Notes: a model not told the origin generated them from the sequence alone. A stretch of 64,000 nt of DNA from Alistipes senegalensis (GCA_023664945.1 JAMPER010000001.1:1127473-1191472), one strand, 5' to 3'. Counted from the stretch's first letter, positions 49,195-60,943 are shown. Numbers and translations are program-made.

Positions 49195-51555
49195 ATGGAA
49201 ACTGCACAACAACCCAGCCTTTTCAATCAGCCGCAGCCTGACCGCCCGCCGGAAGGAGAAGCCCTGATACTGGCCGGCTTTGCCGAACAGGCCTACCTCG
49301 ACTACGCCATATCCGTTGTTCGGGGCCGCGCCCTGCCGGACGTATGCGATGGGCAAAAGCCTGTCCAGCGGCGCATCTTGTATGCCATGAACGAGCTGGG
49401 GCTGGCAACCCATGCCAAGCCCCGTAAATCAGCGGCAGTCGTCGGCGATGTCCTGGGGAAATGGCATCCTCACGGCGACCAGTCCGTTTACGATGCCCTG
49501 GTACGCATGGCACAGGATTTTTCCATGCGTTATCCCTTAATTGACGGCCAGGGAAACTTCGGCTCAAGAGATGGAGACGGCGCTGCCGCCATGCGCTACA
49601 CCGAAGCGCGCTTAACGCCAATCGCCGATTTGCTGCTCGCGGAAATTGATCAGGGAACAGTCGATTTCATCCCGAACTACGATGGTTCCTCCAGCGAACC
49701 CCGGATACTTCCCTCCCGCTTGCCGCTCACCCTGTTAAACGGTTCTTCCGGCATCGCTGTCGGCATGGCGACCGAAATTCCCCCGCACAATTTATCCGAA
49801 ATCGCCAGCGCCGCCATTGCGCTAATCCGCAACCCCCACATCAGCCACGCCGAACTCATGGAAATCATACCGGGACCGGATTTTCCCGGCGGCGGGCAAA
49901 TCATTACCCCAGCCCCGCAAATTGCGGAAATATATGAAACCGGCCGCGGCAGCCTCAAAATTCGCGCCAGGTGGGAAATTGAAGAACTGGCAAAAGGACA
50001 ATGGCAAATCGTCGTTAACGAACTGCCTCCCGGCGCCTCCTCCCAGAAAATCCTGGAAGAAATCGAAGAACTCACCAACCCCAAAGTACGGACAGGCAAA
50101 AAATCGCTCACACCGGAACAAAACACCCTGCGCCAAACCATGCTGGGCATGCTTGACACCATCCGGGACGAATCCACCCGCAACGCACCGGTCCGCCTGG
50201 TTCTGGAGCCCCGCTCAAAACGGCAGAATCCGGAAGAACTGATGCAAACGCTGCTCTCGCACACCTCGCTGGAAAGCAATGCGTCCGTCAACCTAGTCAT
50301 GATAGGGCTGGATGGCCGCCCCCGGCAAAAAGGACTGCGCGATATTTTAGGGGAGTGGATTACCTTCCGCTTTGACACCGTCCGCCGCCGTACACAATGG
50401 CGGCTGGGAAAAGTCGATGACCGTATCCACATCCTGGAAGGCCGCGAAACCGCCCTTCTCAACATTGATAAAGTTATTGCCATCATCCGTGAATCCGACG
50501 AACCCAGGGCAGACCTGATCAAAGCCTTTCATCTATCCGAAAAACAGGCCGACGACATCCTGGAAATCCGCCTCAGGCAGCTGGCCCGCATGGAAAAACG
50601 CAAAATCGAACAGGAACTGTCCGAACTGCGCAAAGAGAAAAATACCCTGCACGACCTGTTGAACAATCCGGCTTCCCTGAAAAAACAGATCATCAAAGAA
50701 ATAGAAGCCGACCGGAAAAAATTCGGCGACACCCGGCGGACACGGATTGAAGAAGCCCGATACGCCCGTATTGAACAGAAAATCATGGATGAACCGGTAA
50801 CCGTCATTATCTCCGAAAAAGGCTGGATACGCTGCCGCTCCGGACATGGGCACGACCTTTCCCAATTAAATTTCAAAACAGGCGATACCCTGTACGGCGC
50901 TTTTACCTGCCGCAGCACCGATACCCTGCTGGCATGGGGGCTGACCGGCCGCATTTATTCAGTTGCCGTTGGCAGCCTTCCCCATGCCCGGGGAGACGGC
51001 ATCCCCATCACGACCCTGATTGAAACAGCCCCCGGCGACCAAATTACCCATTACCTTGCCGGTCCCGCCAGCCTTTCCCTGCTGATTGCAACCCGTTCAG
51101 GCTACGGCTTTCAGGCAACTATCGCCGACATGGCCAGCCGTACCCGCCAGGGCAAACAATTCATCACCTTGGGAAAAAGCGAATCGCTGCTCCCGCCAAA
51201 ACCTGTTACAACAAAAGACAAATGGATCGCCTGCCTGTCCGAACAAGGACGGTACCTGGCCTTCCCTGTTGAAGAACTGCGTTACCTGAAAAATGGCGGG
51301 CACGGCGTCACACTGATGTCGCTTGCGCCGGATGAATCCCTGCTTGCTGCCCTGCCCGTTGATCAACAAGGCTGCCTTGTTGCCTGTCTGGCAAAAAACG
51401 GCTCCCGGCATGACATCCGGATAACAGAAAACGGATTGGCCGCCTATATCGGAAAAAGAGCAAAAAAAGGACGCCCTGTTGAATCCCGCTTCAAGCCCGT
51501 CAGCCTGAAACCTGTACCGCCTGCAACCGAAACAGAAAACCTTCCGGAAAAATAA
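49195..51555 (+). CDS. parC: DNA topoisomerase IV subunit A
   Basis: ParC is the DNA-cutting subunit of topoisomerase IV. The 786-residue protein has the catalytic Tyr135 ([10 protein letters not shown]) and the quinolone region [16 protein letters not shown] (89-104). Counting by motif, Gln96 stands where E. coli has Ser80 and Asp100 where it has Glu84. The tower/coiled-coil part follows (about 340-490), then a C-terminal pinwheel (about 500-770). It is followed by a 714-bp gene-free stretch. Confidence 0.96.
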   Translation: METAQQPSLFNQPQPDRPPEGEALILAGFAEQAYLDYAISVVRGRALPDVCDGQKPVQRRILYAMNELGLATHAKPRKSAAVVGDVLGKWHPHGDQSVYDALVRMAQDFSMRYPLIDGQGNFGSRDGDGAAAMRYTEARLTPIADLLLAEIDQGTVDFIPNYDGSSSEPRILPSRLPLTLLNGSSGIAVGMATEIPPHNLSEIASAAIALIRNPHISHAELMEIIPGPDFPGGGQIITPAPQIAEIYETGRGSLKIRARWEIEELAKGQWQIVVNELPPGASSQKILEEIEELTNPKVRTGKKSLTPEQNTLRQTMLGMLDTIRDESTRNAPVRLVLEPRSKRQNPEELMQTLLSHTSLESNASVNLVMIGLDGRPRQKGLRDILGEWITFRFDTVRRRTQWRLGKVDDRIHILEGRETALLNIDKVIAIIRESDEPRADLIKAFHLSEKQADDILEIRLRQLARMEKRKIEQELSELRKEKNTLHDLLNNPASLKKQIIKEIEADRKKFGDTRRTRIEEARYARIEQKIMDEPVTVIISEKGWIRCRSGHGHDLSQLNFKTGDTLYGAFTCRSTDTLLAWGLTGRIYSVAVGSLPHARGDGIPITTLIETAPGDQITHYLAGPASLSLLIATRSGYGFQATIADMASRTRQGKQFITLGKSESLLPPKPVTTKDKWIACLSEQGRYLAFPVEELRYLKNGGHGVTLMSLAPDESLLAALPVDQQGCLVACLAKNGSRHDIRITENGLAAYIGKRAKKGRPVESRFKPVSLKPVPPATETENLPEK

Positions 51556-52269
51556 GCTGCTTGCCCATACTGACTGAAAAAATAAAAGAAAAAGAAACCA
51601 ACTCTCTTTCATCCTGTGGCCGTTATACTTTTTGCCTTATCTGGAAAACCAGTCAGAAAAGGCAAAAACTCCCCTTTGCCGGGGAATCGCACCCGGCTTA
51701 GGGAAAATAGCCGCCATAACGATAAATGGACGCTCATCTAATCAATACAGGGCACAAGAAGTATTTCCCTGACCAGGCGGCCGTTCTTCCCGGGTCAAAT
51801 GGAATCCAACACCTTCGCTGCCGGGAAAATACTTTCTGCCTGGGTGAAATACCCTGCCCTCGCAAAATAAAACCTTCCTCAGACAGACAAAACACATCAG
51901 GTATATTACAGCCATCCCAAGTAATATGTCTGCCCGAAACCCGGGTAAAAATACCACAGCCCCCAATAATTACTGCCACTCACCGGAAAACGACAATTCC
52001 CGGGGATAAGTAATGGCAAAAAACATATTAACAGCTGTTTTTCAAAACTCTCCGCTGCCTTTTACCCTTCAAATATTTCCTGTGCCATGGCAACATTTAC
52101 CTCACAAAAACATGAGGCCAATGATGTTGCTGCTATAAAATCACTACAGAACATACCTAAAGCAACAGGCTGATCCTGCCAAAGCAGCATCAGCCTGTTT
52201 TCCCCAGGAAATATCCCGTTAAAAATTATTCAACAGCACGGCAAAGCCATCCGTCAGTAATAAACGAAA
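51556..52269. other. Gene-free, hairpin-rich stretch between parC and the RidA-family gene
   Basis: These 714 bp hold only short frames without ribosome sites or recognisable products. Several inverted repeats are visible: TTTTTGCCTT/AAGGCAAAAA (51629-51638 with 51659-51668), GGCAAA/TTTGCC (51661-51666 with 51675-51680), CCCC/GGGG (51671-51674 with 51681-51684), ATATTAC/GTAATAT (51903-51909 with 51921-51927) and the large hairpin at 52164-52201. It may encode a structured RNA or be decayed DNA. Confidence 0.55.
52164..52201 (+). terminator. Large hairpin, probable terminator
   Basis: AACAGGCTGAT (52164-52174) pairs perfectly with ATCAGCCTGTT (52189-52199), and CTGC/GCAG extends the stem inside across one C-C mismatch. 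On the plus strand four U follow. It lies about 70 nt behind the minus-strand RidA-family gene and 600 nt behind parC; either could use it, though the U-run is short. Confidence 0.6.
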
Positions 52270-52728
52270 CTACTCAATCTCGGCAATCATTTCCATTTCT
52301 ATACAGGCGCCTGTCGGAATCTGCGCAACGCCAAATGCCGAACGGGCATGCCATCCCTTCGGCCCAAAAACATCAGCCAGCAATTCCGATGCACCATTTG
52401 TTACAAGGTGATGATCCGTGAAATCACCGGTTGAATTAACCAGGCTTAACACCTTCACAATCCTTTTGACACGATCAAGATTGCCGCCGCATGCTGCCTG
52501 CAAAGTTGCCATCATATCAATCGCAATATTTCTTGCTGCCACACGGCCTTCCTCTACCGAAATATCTTTTCCAAATTGCCCGACATAGGGCTTTCCCCCT
52601 TTCTTGGCAATATGTCCGGATAAATACACCAAATTACCGGACTTAACAAACATGACATAGGCGGCAACAGGCTCGGCCACTTCCGGCAAATCAATCTGCA
52701 AAGCTTTCAATCTTTCATAACAAGACAT
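52270..52728 (-). CDS. RidA family protein (YjgF/YER057c/UK114)
   Basis: RidA-type proteins deaminate reactive enamine/imine intermediates. The 152-residue protein is longer than RidA itself (about 128) and fits the group with the AAYVMFVKSGNLVYLSGH N-terminus. The conserved arginine that binds the carboxylate in true RidA is not obvious in the GACIEMEMIAEIE end, so the activity may differ. GGGAG lies 7 nt before the ATG at 52728; the frame extends 12 codons further upstream without similarity. Confidence 0.85.
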   Translation of the reverse strand: MSCYERLKALQIDLPEVAEPVAAYVMFVKSGNLVYLSGHIAKKGGKPYVGQFGKDISVEEGRVAARNIAIDMMATLQAACGGNLDRVKRIVKVLSLVNSTGDFTDHHLVTNGASELLADVFGPKGWHARSAFGVAQIPTGACIEMEMIAEIE

Positions 52729-52978
52729 TTTTGTCTCCCGTTCCCTGTCAATTTCCCAAAACAATTACCGTCCAGCAATATACCACCGGAAAGATGATAT
52801 CGCTACAATATCCGTTTTATATCGGTTGTCACCCTGAACACATATTGCTGTCCTCTTTCCTTTTATCGCATTTCCCGGAGTGGAGCCAACAAAAAATCTG
52901 CCTGCCCAGTAATTGCTCCATCCCGGCAGCCACCTTTCCGGAAAAACGCCAAAATACATACACTAAACAAGAAACAAG

Positions 52979-53416
52979 ATGAAAACTGTTCCTGTCATTC
53001 TTGATACCAATGTCTGCCTCGATCTGTTTGTTTTTCACGATGCACGCTGCCGCGATCTGAGAAAAATGCTGGAAACAGGCATTGCCTGCGCCATCACCCG
53101 GGAAGATTGCCGGAATGAATGGATTCGCGTATTGGGATATCCCTCCCTTTCCCTGGATGAAACAACACGCCACAGATGTATCAATGAATACGACGCGCTT
53201 GTTTCCTGCCGGGATTATCACAAAAAGAACTATGCCGTCCTTCCTGTATGCCAGGATAAAGATGATCAGAAATTTCTGGAACTGGCCTATGACGCCAATG
53301 CCGTCTTTCTGCTGACAAAAGACAAGGCTTTATTAAAGCTGTCCTCAAAAACAGGAAAACAGCGCCTCTTTCATATCATCAGGCCGGAATCTTCTTCCAT
53401 GATAAGCGCTGCATAA
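52979..53416 (+). CDS. PIN-domain protein, putative toxin family (COG1569)
   Basis: PIN domains are metal-dependent RNases. The 145-residue protein keeps the acidic site: Asp9 (VILDTNVCLD), Glu47 (CRNEWIRV), Asp96 (DKDDQKFLELA) and Asp115 (LTKDKAL). It matches the PIN family often listed as a putative toxin-antitoxin component. No antitoxin gene is adjacent: 250 bp upstream lies the divergent RidA-family gene and 149 bp downstream is H-NS. It may be a stand-alone RNase rather than a toxin. Confidence 0.82.
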   Translation: MKTVPVILDTNVCLDLFVFHDARCRDLRKMLETGIACAITREDCRNEWIRVLGYPSLSLDETTRHRCINEYDALVSCRDYHKKNYAVLPVCQDKDDQKFLELAYDANAVFLLTKDKALLKLSSKTGKQRLFHIIRPESSSMISAA

Positions 53417-53451
53417 GCAAAAGTTGTACAAAAATATAAACATCATTTCTT

Positions 53452-53479
53452 TTGACATTTTACATGATACGATTAAAAT
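53452..53479 (+). promoter_or_regulatory. Sigma-70 promoter of the H-NS gene
   Basis: TTGACA (53452-53457) and TAAAAT (53474-53479) with a 16-nt spacer lie about 85 nt before the H-NS start. The surrounding 150 bp are clearly AT-rich, as expected for a promoter that H-NS itself could bind. Confidence 0.6.
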
Positions 53480-53564
53480 AAATTAAGCTTGACTGTAAAA
53501 GCAATTTATTATTGTCGTAAAGGTATCTCATTCTTTTTCAATCCAACCGATTTACAGGATAATC

Positions 53565-53855
53565 ATGTCAACATACAAGCAAATACAGGATCAAATCAAA
53601 CAACTTCAGCAACAGGCAGAAGAACTGCGCAAAAAAGAACTGAGCGAAACCATCAGCCAGATCAAATCCATGATGGCAGAATATGGCATCACCCTGGCTG
53701 ATCTTGGCATGAGTGGAAAAAGAAAAGGCCCCCGCGCAAAAACAACGCTTTCTCCCAAATACCGCAACCCGGAAACCGGCGATACCTGGTCCGGCCGCGG
53801 GAAAGCCCCCAGATGGATTGACCCGAACAACAAGGAAAAATACCTGATCAAATAA
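53565..53855 (+). CDS. H-NS family histone-like nucleoid-structuring protein
   Basis: H-NS proteins bind curved AT-rich DNA and silence horizontally acquired genes. The 96-residue protein has an N-terminal coiled-coil oligomerisation region (about 1-45) and the C-terminal DNA-binding domain with TLSPKYRNPETGDTWSGRGK and APRWI (about 60-85). This short form is typical of Burkholderiales. It has its own promoter and a bidirectional terminator. Confidence 0.93.
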   Translation: MSTYKQIQDQIKQLQQQAEELRKKELSETISQIKSMMAEYGITLADLGMSGKRKGPRAKTTLSPKYRNPETGDTWSGRGKAPRWIDPNNKEKYLIK

Positions 53856-53874
53856 GCACCGTGCTGCTTATGCC

Positions 53875-53915
53875 AAAAAAGGATAATCGCCGTAATACGG
53901 CGATTATCCTTTTTT
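53875..53915 (+). terminator. Bidirectional intrinsic terminator behind H-NS
   Basis: GGATAATCGCCG (53881-53892) pairs with CGGCGATTATCC (53898-53909), a perfect 12-bp stem with a 5-nt loop, flanked by A6 (53875-53880) and T6 (53910-53915). It starts 20 nt after the H-NS stop. Confidence 0.93.
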
Positions 53916-54055
53916 GCAGGGGCAAGCCTTTTTCCGGAAATACACTTCTTTCCGTGTTCTTCCCCCATTTATGACATCTTGCCAACACCAGCGCCTTTTA
54001 TTCGGCAACCATCACGATTAATATAGACATATCCATTCCTGGAGGATACCCAATC

Positions 54056-56734
54056 ATGTCATCTCGTCCTTCCAAAACGGTCTATCGCAAAAACTACGCG
54101 CCGCCTTCGTTCCTGGTCAATACCGTTGACCTGACCTTTGAACTGGATCCGGCACAAACCCGCGTTCTGTCCAAAACCGAACTGGTGCGTAATCCCCAGG
54201 CCCGTCATGCCGATATCATTCTTTATGGCAAAGAACTGGAGCTGGCAGGCATTACCTTAAATGGCCGCCTCCTGAAATCCGGGGAATACACCCTGAAAAA
54301 CGACACATTGCGCATTGCAAATGCCCCTGCCATCTCGCAGCTTGAAATAGAAACCATCATCCAGCCTGAAAAAAATACCTCATTGATGGGGTTATACCTG
54401 TCCAACGGCAATTTCTTTACCCAATGTGAAGCCGAAGGATTCCGGAAAATCACCTATTTCCCGGACAGGCCGGATGTCATGGCAAAATACACCGTTACCC
54501 TCAAAGCCGCCAAAAAACAGTTTCCAGTACTGCTTTCCAATGGCAACCTGATTGCGCAAGGTGACCTTCCCAAAGGCCGCCACTATGCCAAATGGGAAGA
54601 CCCGTTTAAAAAACCTTCCTACCTCTTTGCCATTGTGGCAGGCAAACTGGTTTGCAGGGAAGAAGAATTTATCCTGGCATCCGGGAAAAAAGTCCTGTTG
54701 CAAGTCTGGGTTGAAAAAAACAATCTCGACAAAACCGAACATGCCATGGCATCTCTTAAACACAGCATCCGCTGGGATGAAAAACGCTATGGGCTTGAGC
54801 TGGATCTTGACCGGTTCATGATCGTCGCTGTCAGCGACTTCAATATGGGCGCAATGGAAAACAAGGGACTCAACATTTTCAATACCCGTTTTGTCCTTGC
54901 CAATCCGGAAATCGCCACAGATATGGACTACGCCAATATTGAATCTGTCGTGGGTCATGAATACTTCCATAACTGGACAGGCAACCGCGTCACATGCAGA
55001 GACTGGTTCCAGCTCTCCCTGAAAGAAGGACTTACCGTATTTCGTGACCAGGAATTTTCCGCCGACCGCATCGGCACCGATACCGGACGGGCAGTCAAAC
55101 GCATAGAAGATGTCCGCACCCTTCGCCAGCAGCAGTTTCCGGAAGACGCAGGCGCTATGGCGCATCCGGTCCGGCCTGACTCGTACGAAGAAATCAATAA
55201 CTTTTACACGGCAACCGTTTACGAAAAAGGGGCCGAAATCGTCCGCATGTACCAGACCCTTTTGGGCAAAGAAGGATTCCGTAAAGGCATGGATCTGTAC
55301 TTCAGGCGCCATGACGGCCAGGCTGTCACCTGCCACGATTTTCTCATGGCCATGGCAGACGCCAACAACCGCGACCTGACCCAATTCGAAAACTGGTACA
55401 GCCAGGCTGGCACACCCCGCCTGAAAATCCGCACCAGCTACAACAGGAAAGCACGTTCCTTCTCCCTGTCATTATCACAATCCTGCCCCCCTACCCCCGG
55501 GCAGAAACGGAAAAAGAACCTCCTTATCCCGTTTGCTTTCGGCCTGCTTGACGCCAAAGGCAACAGCCTGCCTGTCAAAAGCCTTGATACCGGTATCAGG
55601 ACAAACCTTCCCCATACAGCGCCAGGCACCGCCCTTTTGGAACTCACGCAAAAATCCTGCCGGATAACCCTGACAGACATTGATGAAAAACCCGTTCTGT
55701 CTGCCTTGCGCAACTTCTCCGCGCCTGTCATTCTCGAATACGACCAGCCTGACGAAGAACTGGCGCTGCTATTTTCAACCGATCCGGACGCATTCAACCG
55801 ATGGGAAGCCGGGCAACGCCTGGCACTGCGCCACCTTGTACGGCTGGCTGAAGCTGCCCGGGCAGAAAAGCCTCTTGTTCTTCCGGAAACCGTCACAAAA
55901 GCCTTTCATTCAGTCCTGTCCAATGAAGACCTAAACCCTGCCCTCCGTGCCCTGGCGCTCACGCTTCCGGCCGAAGCCACCATTGCTGAAGAAATGCAGG
56001 AAATCGATCCTCAGGCCATATTCCGGGCAAGGCACTTCATGCAGCAAACCCTTTCCCGCGCCATGCAAAAAACCTGGCTGGCAACTTACAAAAACATCCA
56101 TACCCGGCATCCCTGCCTTCCCGAACCCGAAGAAGCCGGGAAACGAAGCCTGCGCAACCTAGCGCTTGCCTACCTGATGGCAGCAGGAGACAAAAAACCG
56201 GTCGAACTGGCCGTTTCCCAATACGAACAGGCTGACAACATGACAGACCGGCTGGCTGCCTTAACAGCGCTTGCCCATGCCGGTGCCCATTTGGCAGCTT
56301 CTCCCGCCAAACGCTGCCTTCGTCACTTTTACCGCGAATTCCGCTCTGAAGCACTGGTAGTTGACAAATGGTTTGCCCTGCAGGCCGCCGCTCCGGCAGC
56401 TTCTGCCGAGGCCATCCAGAAACTGGCCGAACATCCCGCCTTTACACTCAACAACCCCAATCGCGCCAGAAGCCTCATCTTTGGTTTTTGCATGAACAAT
56501 ATGGCACAATTTCATGCCAGAGACGGAAGCGGCTACAAACTGTGGGCCCGATATGTGCTGGCGCTGGACAAAATCAATCCTCAAATTGCAGCGCGGCTGT
56601 CCCGTGCGCTCACCCAGTACAACCGTTACATACCGGAGTTGAAAGAACAGGCAAGAAAAACACTGGAAGATATCGCAGCCTCCCCGTTATCCAGAGATAC
56701 CGGCGAAATTATCGGAAAAATACTGGCATCCTGA
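54056..56734 (+). CDS. pepN: Aminopeptidase N (M1 family)
   Basis: PepN is a zinc aminopeptidase of the cytosol that completes protein degradation. The 892-residue protein has the exopeptidase motif GAMEN (265-269), the zinc site HEYFH (301-305) with the third ligand Glu324 in [13 protein letters not shown], and a C-terminal helical domain. GGAGG precedes the ATG. It is followed 38 nt later by fbp, a pairing seen in other Burkholderiales. Confidence 0.97.
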   Translation: MSSRPSKTVYRKNYAPPSFLVNTVDLTFELDPAQTRVLSKTELVRNPQARHADIILYGKELELAGITLNGRLLKSGEYTLKNDTLRIANAPAISQLEIETIIQPEKNTSLMGLYLSNGNFFTQCEAEGFRKITYFPDRPDVMAKYTVTLKAAKKQFPVLLSNGNLIAQGDLPKGRHYAKWEDPFKKPSYLFAIVAGKLVCREEEFILASGKKVLLQVWVEKNNLDKTEHAMASLKHSIRWDEKRYGLELDLDRFMIVAVSDFNMGAMENKGLNIFNTRFVLANPEIATDMDYANIESVVGHEYFHNWTGNRVTCRDWFQLSLKEGLTVFRDQEFSADRIGTDTGRAVKRIEDVRTLRQQQFPEDAGAMAHPVRPDSYEEINNFYTATVYEKGAEIVRMYQTLLGKEGFRKGMDLYFRRHDGQAVTCHDFLMAMADANNRDLTQFENWYSQAGTPRLKIRTSYNRKARSFSLSLSQSCPPTPGQKRKKNLLIPFAFGLLDAKGNSLPVKSLDTGIRTNLPHTAPGTALLELTQKSCRITLTDIDEKPVLSALRNFSAPVILEYDQPDEELALLFSTDPDAFNRWEAGQRLALRHLVRLAEAARAEKPLVLPETVTKAFHSVLSNEDLNPALRALALTLPAEATIAEEMQEIDPQAIFRARHFMQQTLSRAMQKTWLATYKNIHTRHPCLPEPEEAGKRSLRNLALAYLMAAGDKKPVELAVSQYEQADNMTDRLAALTALAHAGAHLAASPAKRCLRHFYREFRSEALVVDKWFALQAAAPAASAEAIQKLAEHPAFTLNNPNRARSLIFGFCMNNMAQFHARDGSGYKLWARYVLALDKINPQIAARLSRALTQYNRYIPELKEQARKTLEDIAASPLSRDTGEIIGKILAS

Positions 56735-56772
56735 CACTCCGCCAACCAAACAGGAAAACAGGAAGAAACACC

Positions 56773-57783
56773 ATGAGAAAAAAACGCATCAGCCTGACAC
56801 AGCATCTAATTGAAGAACATCGCATCGCTAACAACATTCCGGAAGAGCTGAGACTCCTGCTTGAAGTCGTCGCCCGCGCCTGCAAAACCATCGGCAATGC
56901 GGTAGGCAAAGGCGCACTGGGAGACATTCTGGGCAGCGCGCAAACAGAAAACGTCCAGGGAGAAATCCAGAAAAAACTGGATATCCTCTCCAACCAGATC
57001 CTTCTGGAATCCAACGAATGGGGAGGATATCTGGGAGCCATGGCCTCAGAAGAAATGGAAACCATTCACCCCATTTCAAACGATTATCCCAAAGGGAAAT
57101 ATCTCCTTTTGTTCGACCCGCTGGACGGTTCAAGCAACATTGATGTCAACGTCTCCATTGGCACCATCTTTTCCGTCCTTCAAACGCCGGAAACCGGAGA
57201 AAACCCCACAGAAAAAGACTTTCTCCAACCAGGCCATAAACAGGTTGCCGCTGGCTACGCACTTTACGGTCCCCAGACCCTTTTCGTCCTCACAACAGGA
57301 AGAGGCGTCAACTGCTTTACGCTTGACCGTGAAATGGGGTCATGGGTGCTGACCCAGCGCAACATGCAAATCCCGGCAGATACCAGCGAATATGCCATCA
57401 ATGCTTCCAATTCCCGTTTCTGGTATCCGCCTGTCAAGCGATACGTCCGTGAAATGACAGAAGGCAGCGATGGCCCCAGAAACAAAAACTTCAACATGCG
57501 CTGGGTCGGCTCCATGGTCACCGATATGCACCGCATACTCAGCCGCGGCGGCATCTTCATGTATCCGGCCGATACGCGAAACCCGTCGCAGCCCGGACGC
57601 ATCCGCCTTCTGTATGAAGCCAATCCGATGGCCTTTATCGTAGAACAGGCCGGCGGCGCGGCAACAAACGGACACCAGCGCTTAATGGATGTCCAGCCGG
57701 ACAAACTGCATCAGCGTGTTCCTGTATTTCTTGGATCCAAAAACGAAGTGGAGCGGGTAACCCGTTACCATCAGGAAACCTGA
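56773..57783 (+). CDS. fbp: Class I fructose-1,6-bisphosphatase
   Basis: Fbp removes the 1-phosphate of fructose-1,6-bisphosphate in gluconeogenesis. The 336-residue protein has the metal site [20 protein letters not shown] (about 115-134) and the substrate-binding stretch with NARYW-like and RYVREMTEG residues. The ATG at 56773 is preceded by AGGAAG. Long open frames further upstream overlap pepN and are shadows. Confidence 0.97.
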   Translation: MRKKRISLTQHLIEEHRIANNIPEELRLLLEVVARACKTIGNAVGKGALGDILGSAQTENVQGEIQKKLDILSNQILLESNEWGGYLGAMASEEMETIHPISNDYPKGKYLLLFDPLDGSSNIDVNVSIGTIFSVLQTPETGENPTEKDFLQPGHKQVAAGYALYGPQTLFVLTTGRGVNCFTLDREMGSWVLTQRNMQIPADTSEYAINASNSRFWYPPVKRYVREMTEGSDGPRNKNFNMRWVGSMVTDMHRILSRGGIFMYPADTRNPSQPGRIRLLYEANPMAFIVEQAGGAATNGHQRLMDVQPDKLHQRVPVFLGSKNEVERVTRYHQET

Positions 57784-57880
57784 TTTTTATACACAAAAAA
57801 TGAAATATCCTGCTGAATAACGCTAAAATTGGAAGTTTGGCCCAATAAGCCATACCGTCACGGCAAGACAAAAACCAAAA

Positions 57881-58798
57881 ATGAATACAATTACCTTTCA
57901 GCAAATCATCCTGACACTCCAGCAATACTGGCACAAACAGGGCTGTGCCCTGTTGCAGCCCTATGATATGGAAGTCGGCGCCGGCACCTCTCATCCTGCC
58001 ACCTTTTTGCAGGCCATCGGCCCGGAGCCCTGGCGGGCAGCCTATGTGCAGCCCTCCCGCCGCCCCAAAGACGGCCGGTATGGCGAAAACCCCAACCGGA
58101 TGCAGCACTATTACCAGTACCAGGTCGTATTAAAACCGGCCCCGGAAAATATCCTTGATATTTACCTGGGATCGCTGGCCGCGCTGGGACTGGATCTGAA
58201 ACAAAACGATGTGCGTTTTGTCGAAGACGACTGGGAAAATCCCACGCTGGGCGCATGGGGCCTGGGCTGGGAAGTCTGGCTAAACGGCATGGAAGTCACC
58301 CAGTTCACCTATTTTCAACAAGTAGGCGGCTTGGATTGCAAACCCATCCTGGGAGAAATCACCTACGGCCTGGAAAGGCTGGCCATGTACCTGCAAGGCG
58401 TGGAAAACGTCTATGACCTTATCTGGACAGAATGGGAAGACCGCGGCATCCGTAAATCCCTGACCTATGGCGATGTTTTCCACCAAAACGAAGTTGAGCA
58501 ATCCGCCTACAACTTTGAGGGCGCCAACACCAAACTGCTTTTTCCCCAGTTTGCCAACTACGAGGCAGAAGCCAAACGGCTCATCAACGATAAACTGATC
58601 CTGCCCGCCTATGAAATGATCCTGAAAACCGCCCACACCTTTAACCTGCTGGATGCAAGAGGCGCCCTGTCTGTTACCGAACGCGCCGCCTATATCGGCC
58701 GCATCCGCACACTATCCCGCCTGGTAGCGCAAGGTTATTATGAATCACGCGAAAAACTGGGCTTCCCGAGGCTGGGCAACGCCAGACAGGCTGCCTGA
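57881..58798 (+). CDS. glyQ: Glycyl-tRNA synthetase alpha subunit
   Basis: GlyQ is the catalytic subunit of the bacterial tetrameric glycyl-tRNA synthetase. The 305-residue protein starts with [17 protein letters not shown], then [16 protein letters not shown] and [13 protein letters not shown], all typical of the family. It lies 60 nt before glyS; the two are probably co-transcribed. Confidence 0.98.
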   Translation: MNTITFQQIILTLQQYWHKQGCALLQPYDMEVGAGTSHPATFLQAIGPEPWRAAYVQPSRRPKDGRYGENPNRMQHYYQYQVVLKPAPENILDIYLGSLAALGLDLKQNDVRFVEDDWENPTLGAWGLGWEVWLNGMEVTQFTYFQQVGGLDCKPILGEITYGLERLAMYLQGVENVYDLIWTEWEDRGIRKSLTYGDVFHQNEVEQSAYNFEGANTKLLFPQFANYEAEAKRLINDKLILPAYEMILKTAHTFNLLDARGALSVTERAAYIGRIRTLSRLVAQGYYESREKLGFPRLGNARQAA

Positions 58799-58858
58799 GA
58801 AAACGAAAGTTAAAACAAATAAATTGACCTGCCGCAGGCAGAAAGAAAGTTGCACATC

Positions 58859-60943
58859 ATGAATCAAACGCTGCTGGTTGAGTTACTGACCGAAGAACTG
58901 CCGCCCAAGGCGCTGGGCAAACTCGCTGACGCCTTTGCCGATACCATCGAAAAAGGGTTAAAGCAGGAAGGATTTCTTACTGCCTCTTCCCAAAAAACCG
59001 TATTTGCCACACCCCGACGTCTGGCCGTCACGATAAGCGACGTCTCCCCCATGTCGCCGGACAAAGCCATCCGCCTCAAAGTCCTGCCTGTCTCCGTCGC
59101 CCTTGATGCCAAAGGCAATCCGACCGCTCCGCTCAAGAAAAAACTGAACGCGCTGGGATTTCCCGACATCACCGTCAACGACATGGAAAAAGCCATAGAC
59201 GGCAAAACAGAAAGCTTCTTCTATACCTACACCGCGCCAGGTTCCATGCTGGCAACCGGCCTGCAAACCGTACTGGAAAAAGCCATCCGCAGCCTGCCCA
59301 TCCCCAAAATGATGACCTATCAGCGGCCCGATGGCGAAACAGTGGAATTTGTCCGGCCGGTACACGGCCTCCTGGCCCTGCATGGCGCACAGGTCATCCC
59401 TATTGCCATCCTGGGCCTGCCGGCAGGACGTACCACACACGGCCACCGCTTCCTGACAGAAGGCGAAATCGTCATACCGGAAGCCAACGCCTATGAAGCC
59501 ACACTGGAATCACAAGGCAAAGTCATCGCCAGCCTCAGCGCCCGCAAAAACAAAATCCGCGCCATCCTGCATGACAAGGCACAGGGCGACCAGGTACTCA
59601 TGCCTGAGGCACTGTTGGATGAAGTCTCCGCACTGGTCGAATGGCCCGTCGTCTATGAATGCCACTTCGAACCGGTCTTTCTTGATGTCCCCCAGGAATG
59701 CCTGATTCTGACCATGCAGACCAACCAGAAATATTTTGCATTGACAGACTCGGCAGGCCGCCTGCGTTCGCGTTTTCTGATCGTATCGAACATGGAAACC
59801 AGCACCCCGCAGCGCATTATCAGCGGCAACGAACGGGTTATCCGGCCTCGCCTTTCAGACGCCCGTTTTTTCTTTGAACAGGACAAGAAAAAGAAACTGG
59901 AAAACCGCCTGCCAGGCCTGGCCAACGTGGTTTACCACAACAAGCTCGGCACCCTGGCGCAGCGCATGGCCCGGGTTCGTATCCTTGCCGTTTCCATTGC
60001 CGAAATGATGCATATTGATACGGCATTGGTTGAACGGGGCGCACGTCTTGCCAAAGCCGACCTGTTGACAGAAATGGTAGGCGAATTCCCGGAATTGCAG
60101 GGAATCATGGGAACCTACTATGCCAGGCATGATGGCGAACCGGAAGAAGTTGCTCTGGCATCTGCCGAACACTACCTGCCCCGTTTTGCCGGAGACCGGC
60201 TGCCTGAAACCCGAACCGGCACAGCCATTGCCCTGGCTGACAAACTGGAAGCATTGGCAGGCATATGGGGAATCGGATTGCAGCCCACAGGCGACCGCGA
60301 CCCCTTCGCTCTTCGCCGCCATGCCCTGGGTATCCTGCGTATCCTGATAGAAAAGAAACTGCCGCTGTCCCTGCGCACCCTCCTTTCCGGCGCCGTAGGC
60401 ATCCTGGCTGCCAATGCCAGCTTCAAGGATCCCACCGAAGAACTGATCCCGTTCATCATGGATCGCTTAAGAGGCCTGTTGCGCGACAGAAACTATACCC
60501 CCGCCGAAATAGAAGCCGTGCTTGCGCAAAACCCGGACCGGTTTGATAACCTCCTTGACCGCCTGGAAGCCGTCAAGGCATTTGCCTCCCTGCCGGAAGC
60601 CGAATCACTGGCTGCCGCCAATAAACGTATTACCAACATCCTGAAAAAATCCGCCATCCGGGCCGGCATGGTGCAAACCGGCCTGCTTCAGGAAATACCG
60701 GAACAGAAACTGCACGATGCCATGCACAGAGTCAAGCCTTTGGCAGACCAGCGGCTGATCCAGGGCGACTATACCGGCACCCTGCAAATCCTGGCACAGC
60801 TTCGCAATGATGTTGACGCATTCTTTACGCATGTCATGGTCATGGCAGACGACCAGAAACTGCGTCATAACCGGATAGCCCTTCTGACCGAGCTGCATAC
60901 CATGATGAATCAGGTGGCCGATATCTCCAAGCTGGCAACCTGA
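58859..60943 (+). CDS. glyS: Glycyl-tRNA synthetase beta subunit
   Basis: GlyS binds tRNA-Gly and completes the tetrameric synthetase. The 694-residue protein starts [19 protein letters not shown], has [11 protein letters not shown] and the HD-like region in the middle, and a C-terminal DALR-type anticodon domain (about 590-690). I chose the ATG at 58859 rather than a TTG at 58850. It is the second gene of the glyQ-glyS-gmhB-plsC run. Confidence 0.98.
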   Translation: MNQTLLVELLTEELPPKALGKLADAFADTIEKGLKQEGFLTASSQKTVFATPRRLAVTISDVSPMSPDKAIRLKVLPVSVALDAKGNPTAPLKKKLNALGFPDITVNDMEKAIDGKTESFFYTYTAPGSMLATGLQTVLEKAIRSLPIPKMMTYQRPDGETVEFVRPVHGLLALHGAQVIPIAILGLPAGRTTHGHRFLTEGEIVIPEANAYEATLESQGKVIASLSARKNKIRAILHDKAQGDQVLMPEALLDEVSALVEWPVVYECHFEPVFLDVPQECLILTMQTNQKYFALTDSAGRLRSRFLIVSNMETSTPQRIISGNERVIRPRLSDARFFFEQDKKKKLENRLPGLANVVYHNKLGTLAQRMARVRILAVSIAEMMHIDTALVERGARLAKADLLTEMVGEFPELQGIMGTYYARHDGEPEEVALASAEHYLPRFAGDRLPETRTGTAIALADKLEALAGIWGIGLQPTGDRDPFALRRHALGILRILIEKKLPLSLRTLLSGAVGILAANASFKDPTEELIPFIMDRLRGLLRDRNYTPAEIEAVLAQNPDRFDNLLDRLEAVKAFASLPEAESLAAANKRITNILKKSAIRAGMVQTGLLQEIPEQKLHDAMHRVKPLADQRLIQGDYTGTLQILAQLRNDVDAFFTHVMVMADDQKLRHNRIALLTELHTMMNQVADISKLAT

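Noticed and set aside
51734-51979. Minus-strand frame of 81 codons (GTG start) and overlapping plus-strand frame of 95 codons (51726-52013) behind parC
   Set aside because: No ribosome site, no recognisable domain, and the frames overlap each other on opposite strands.
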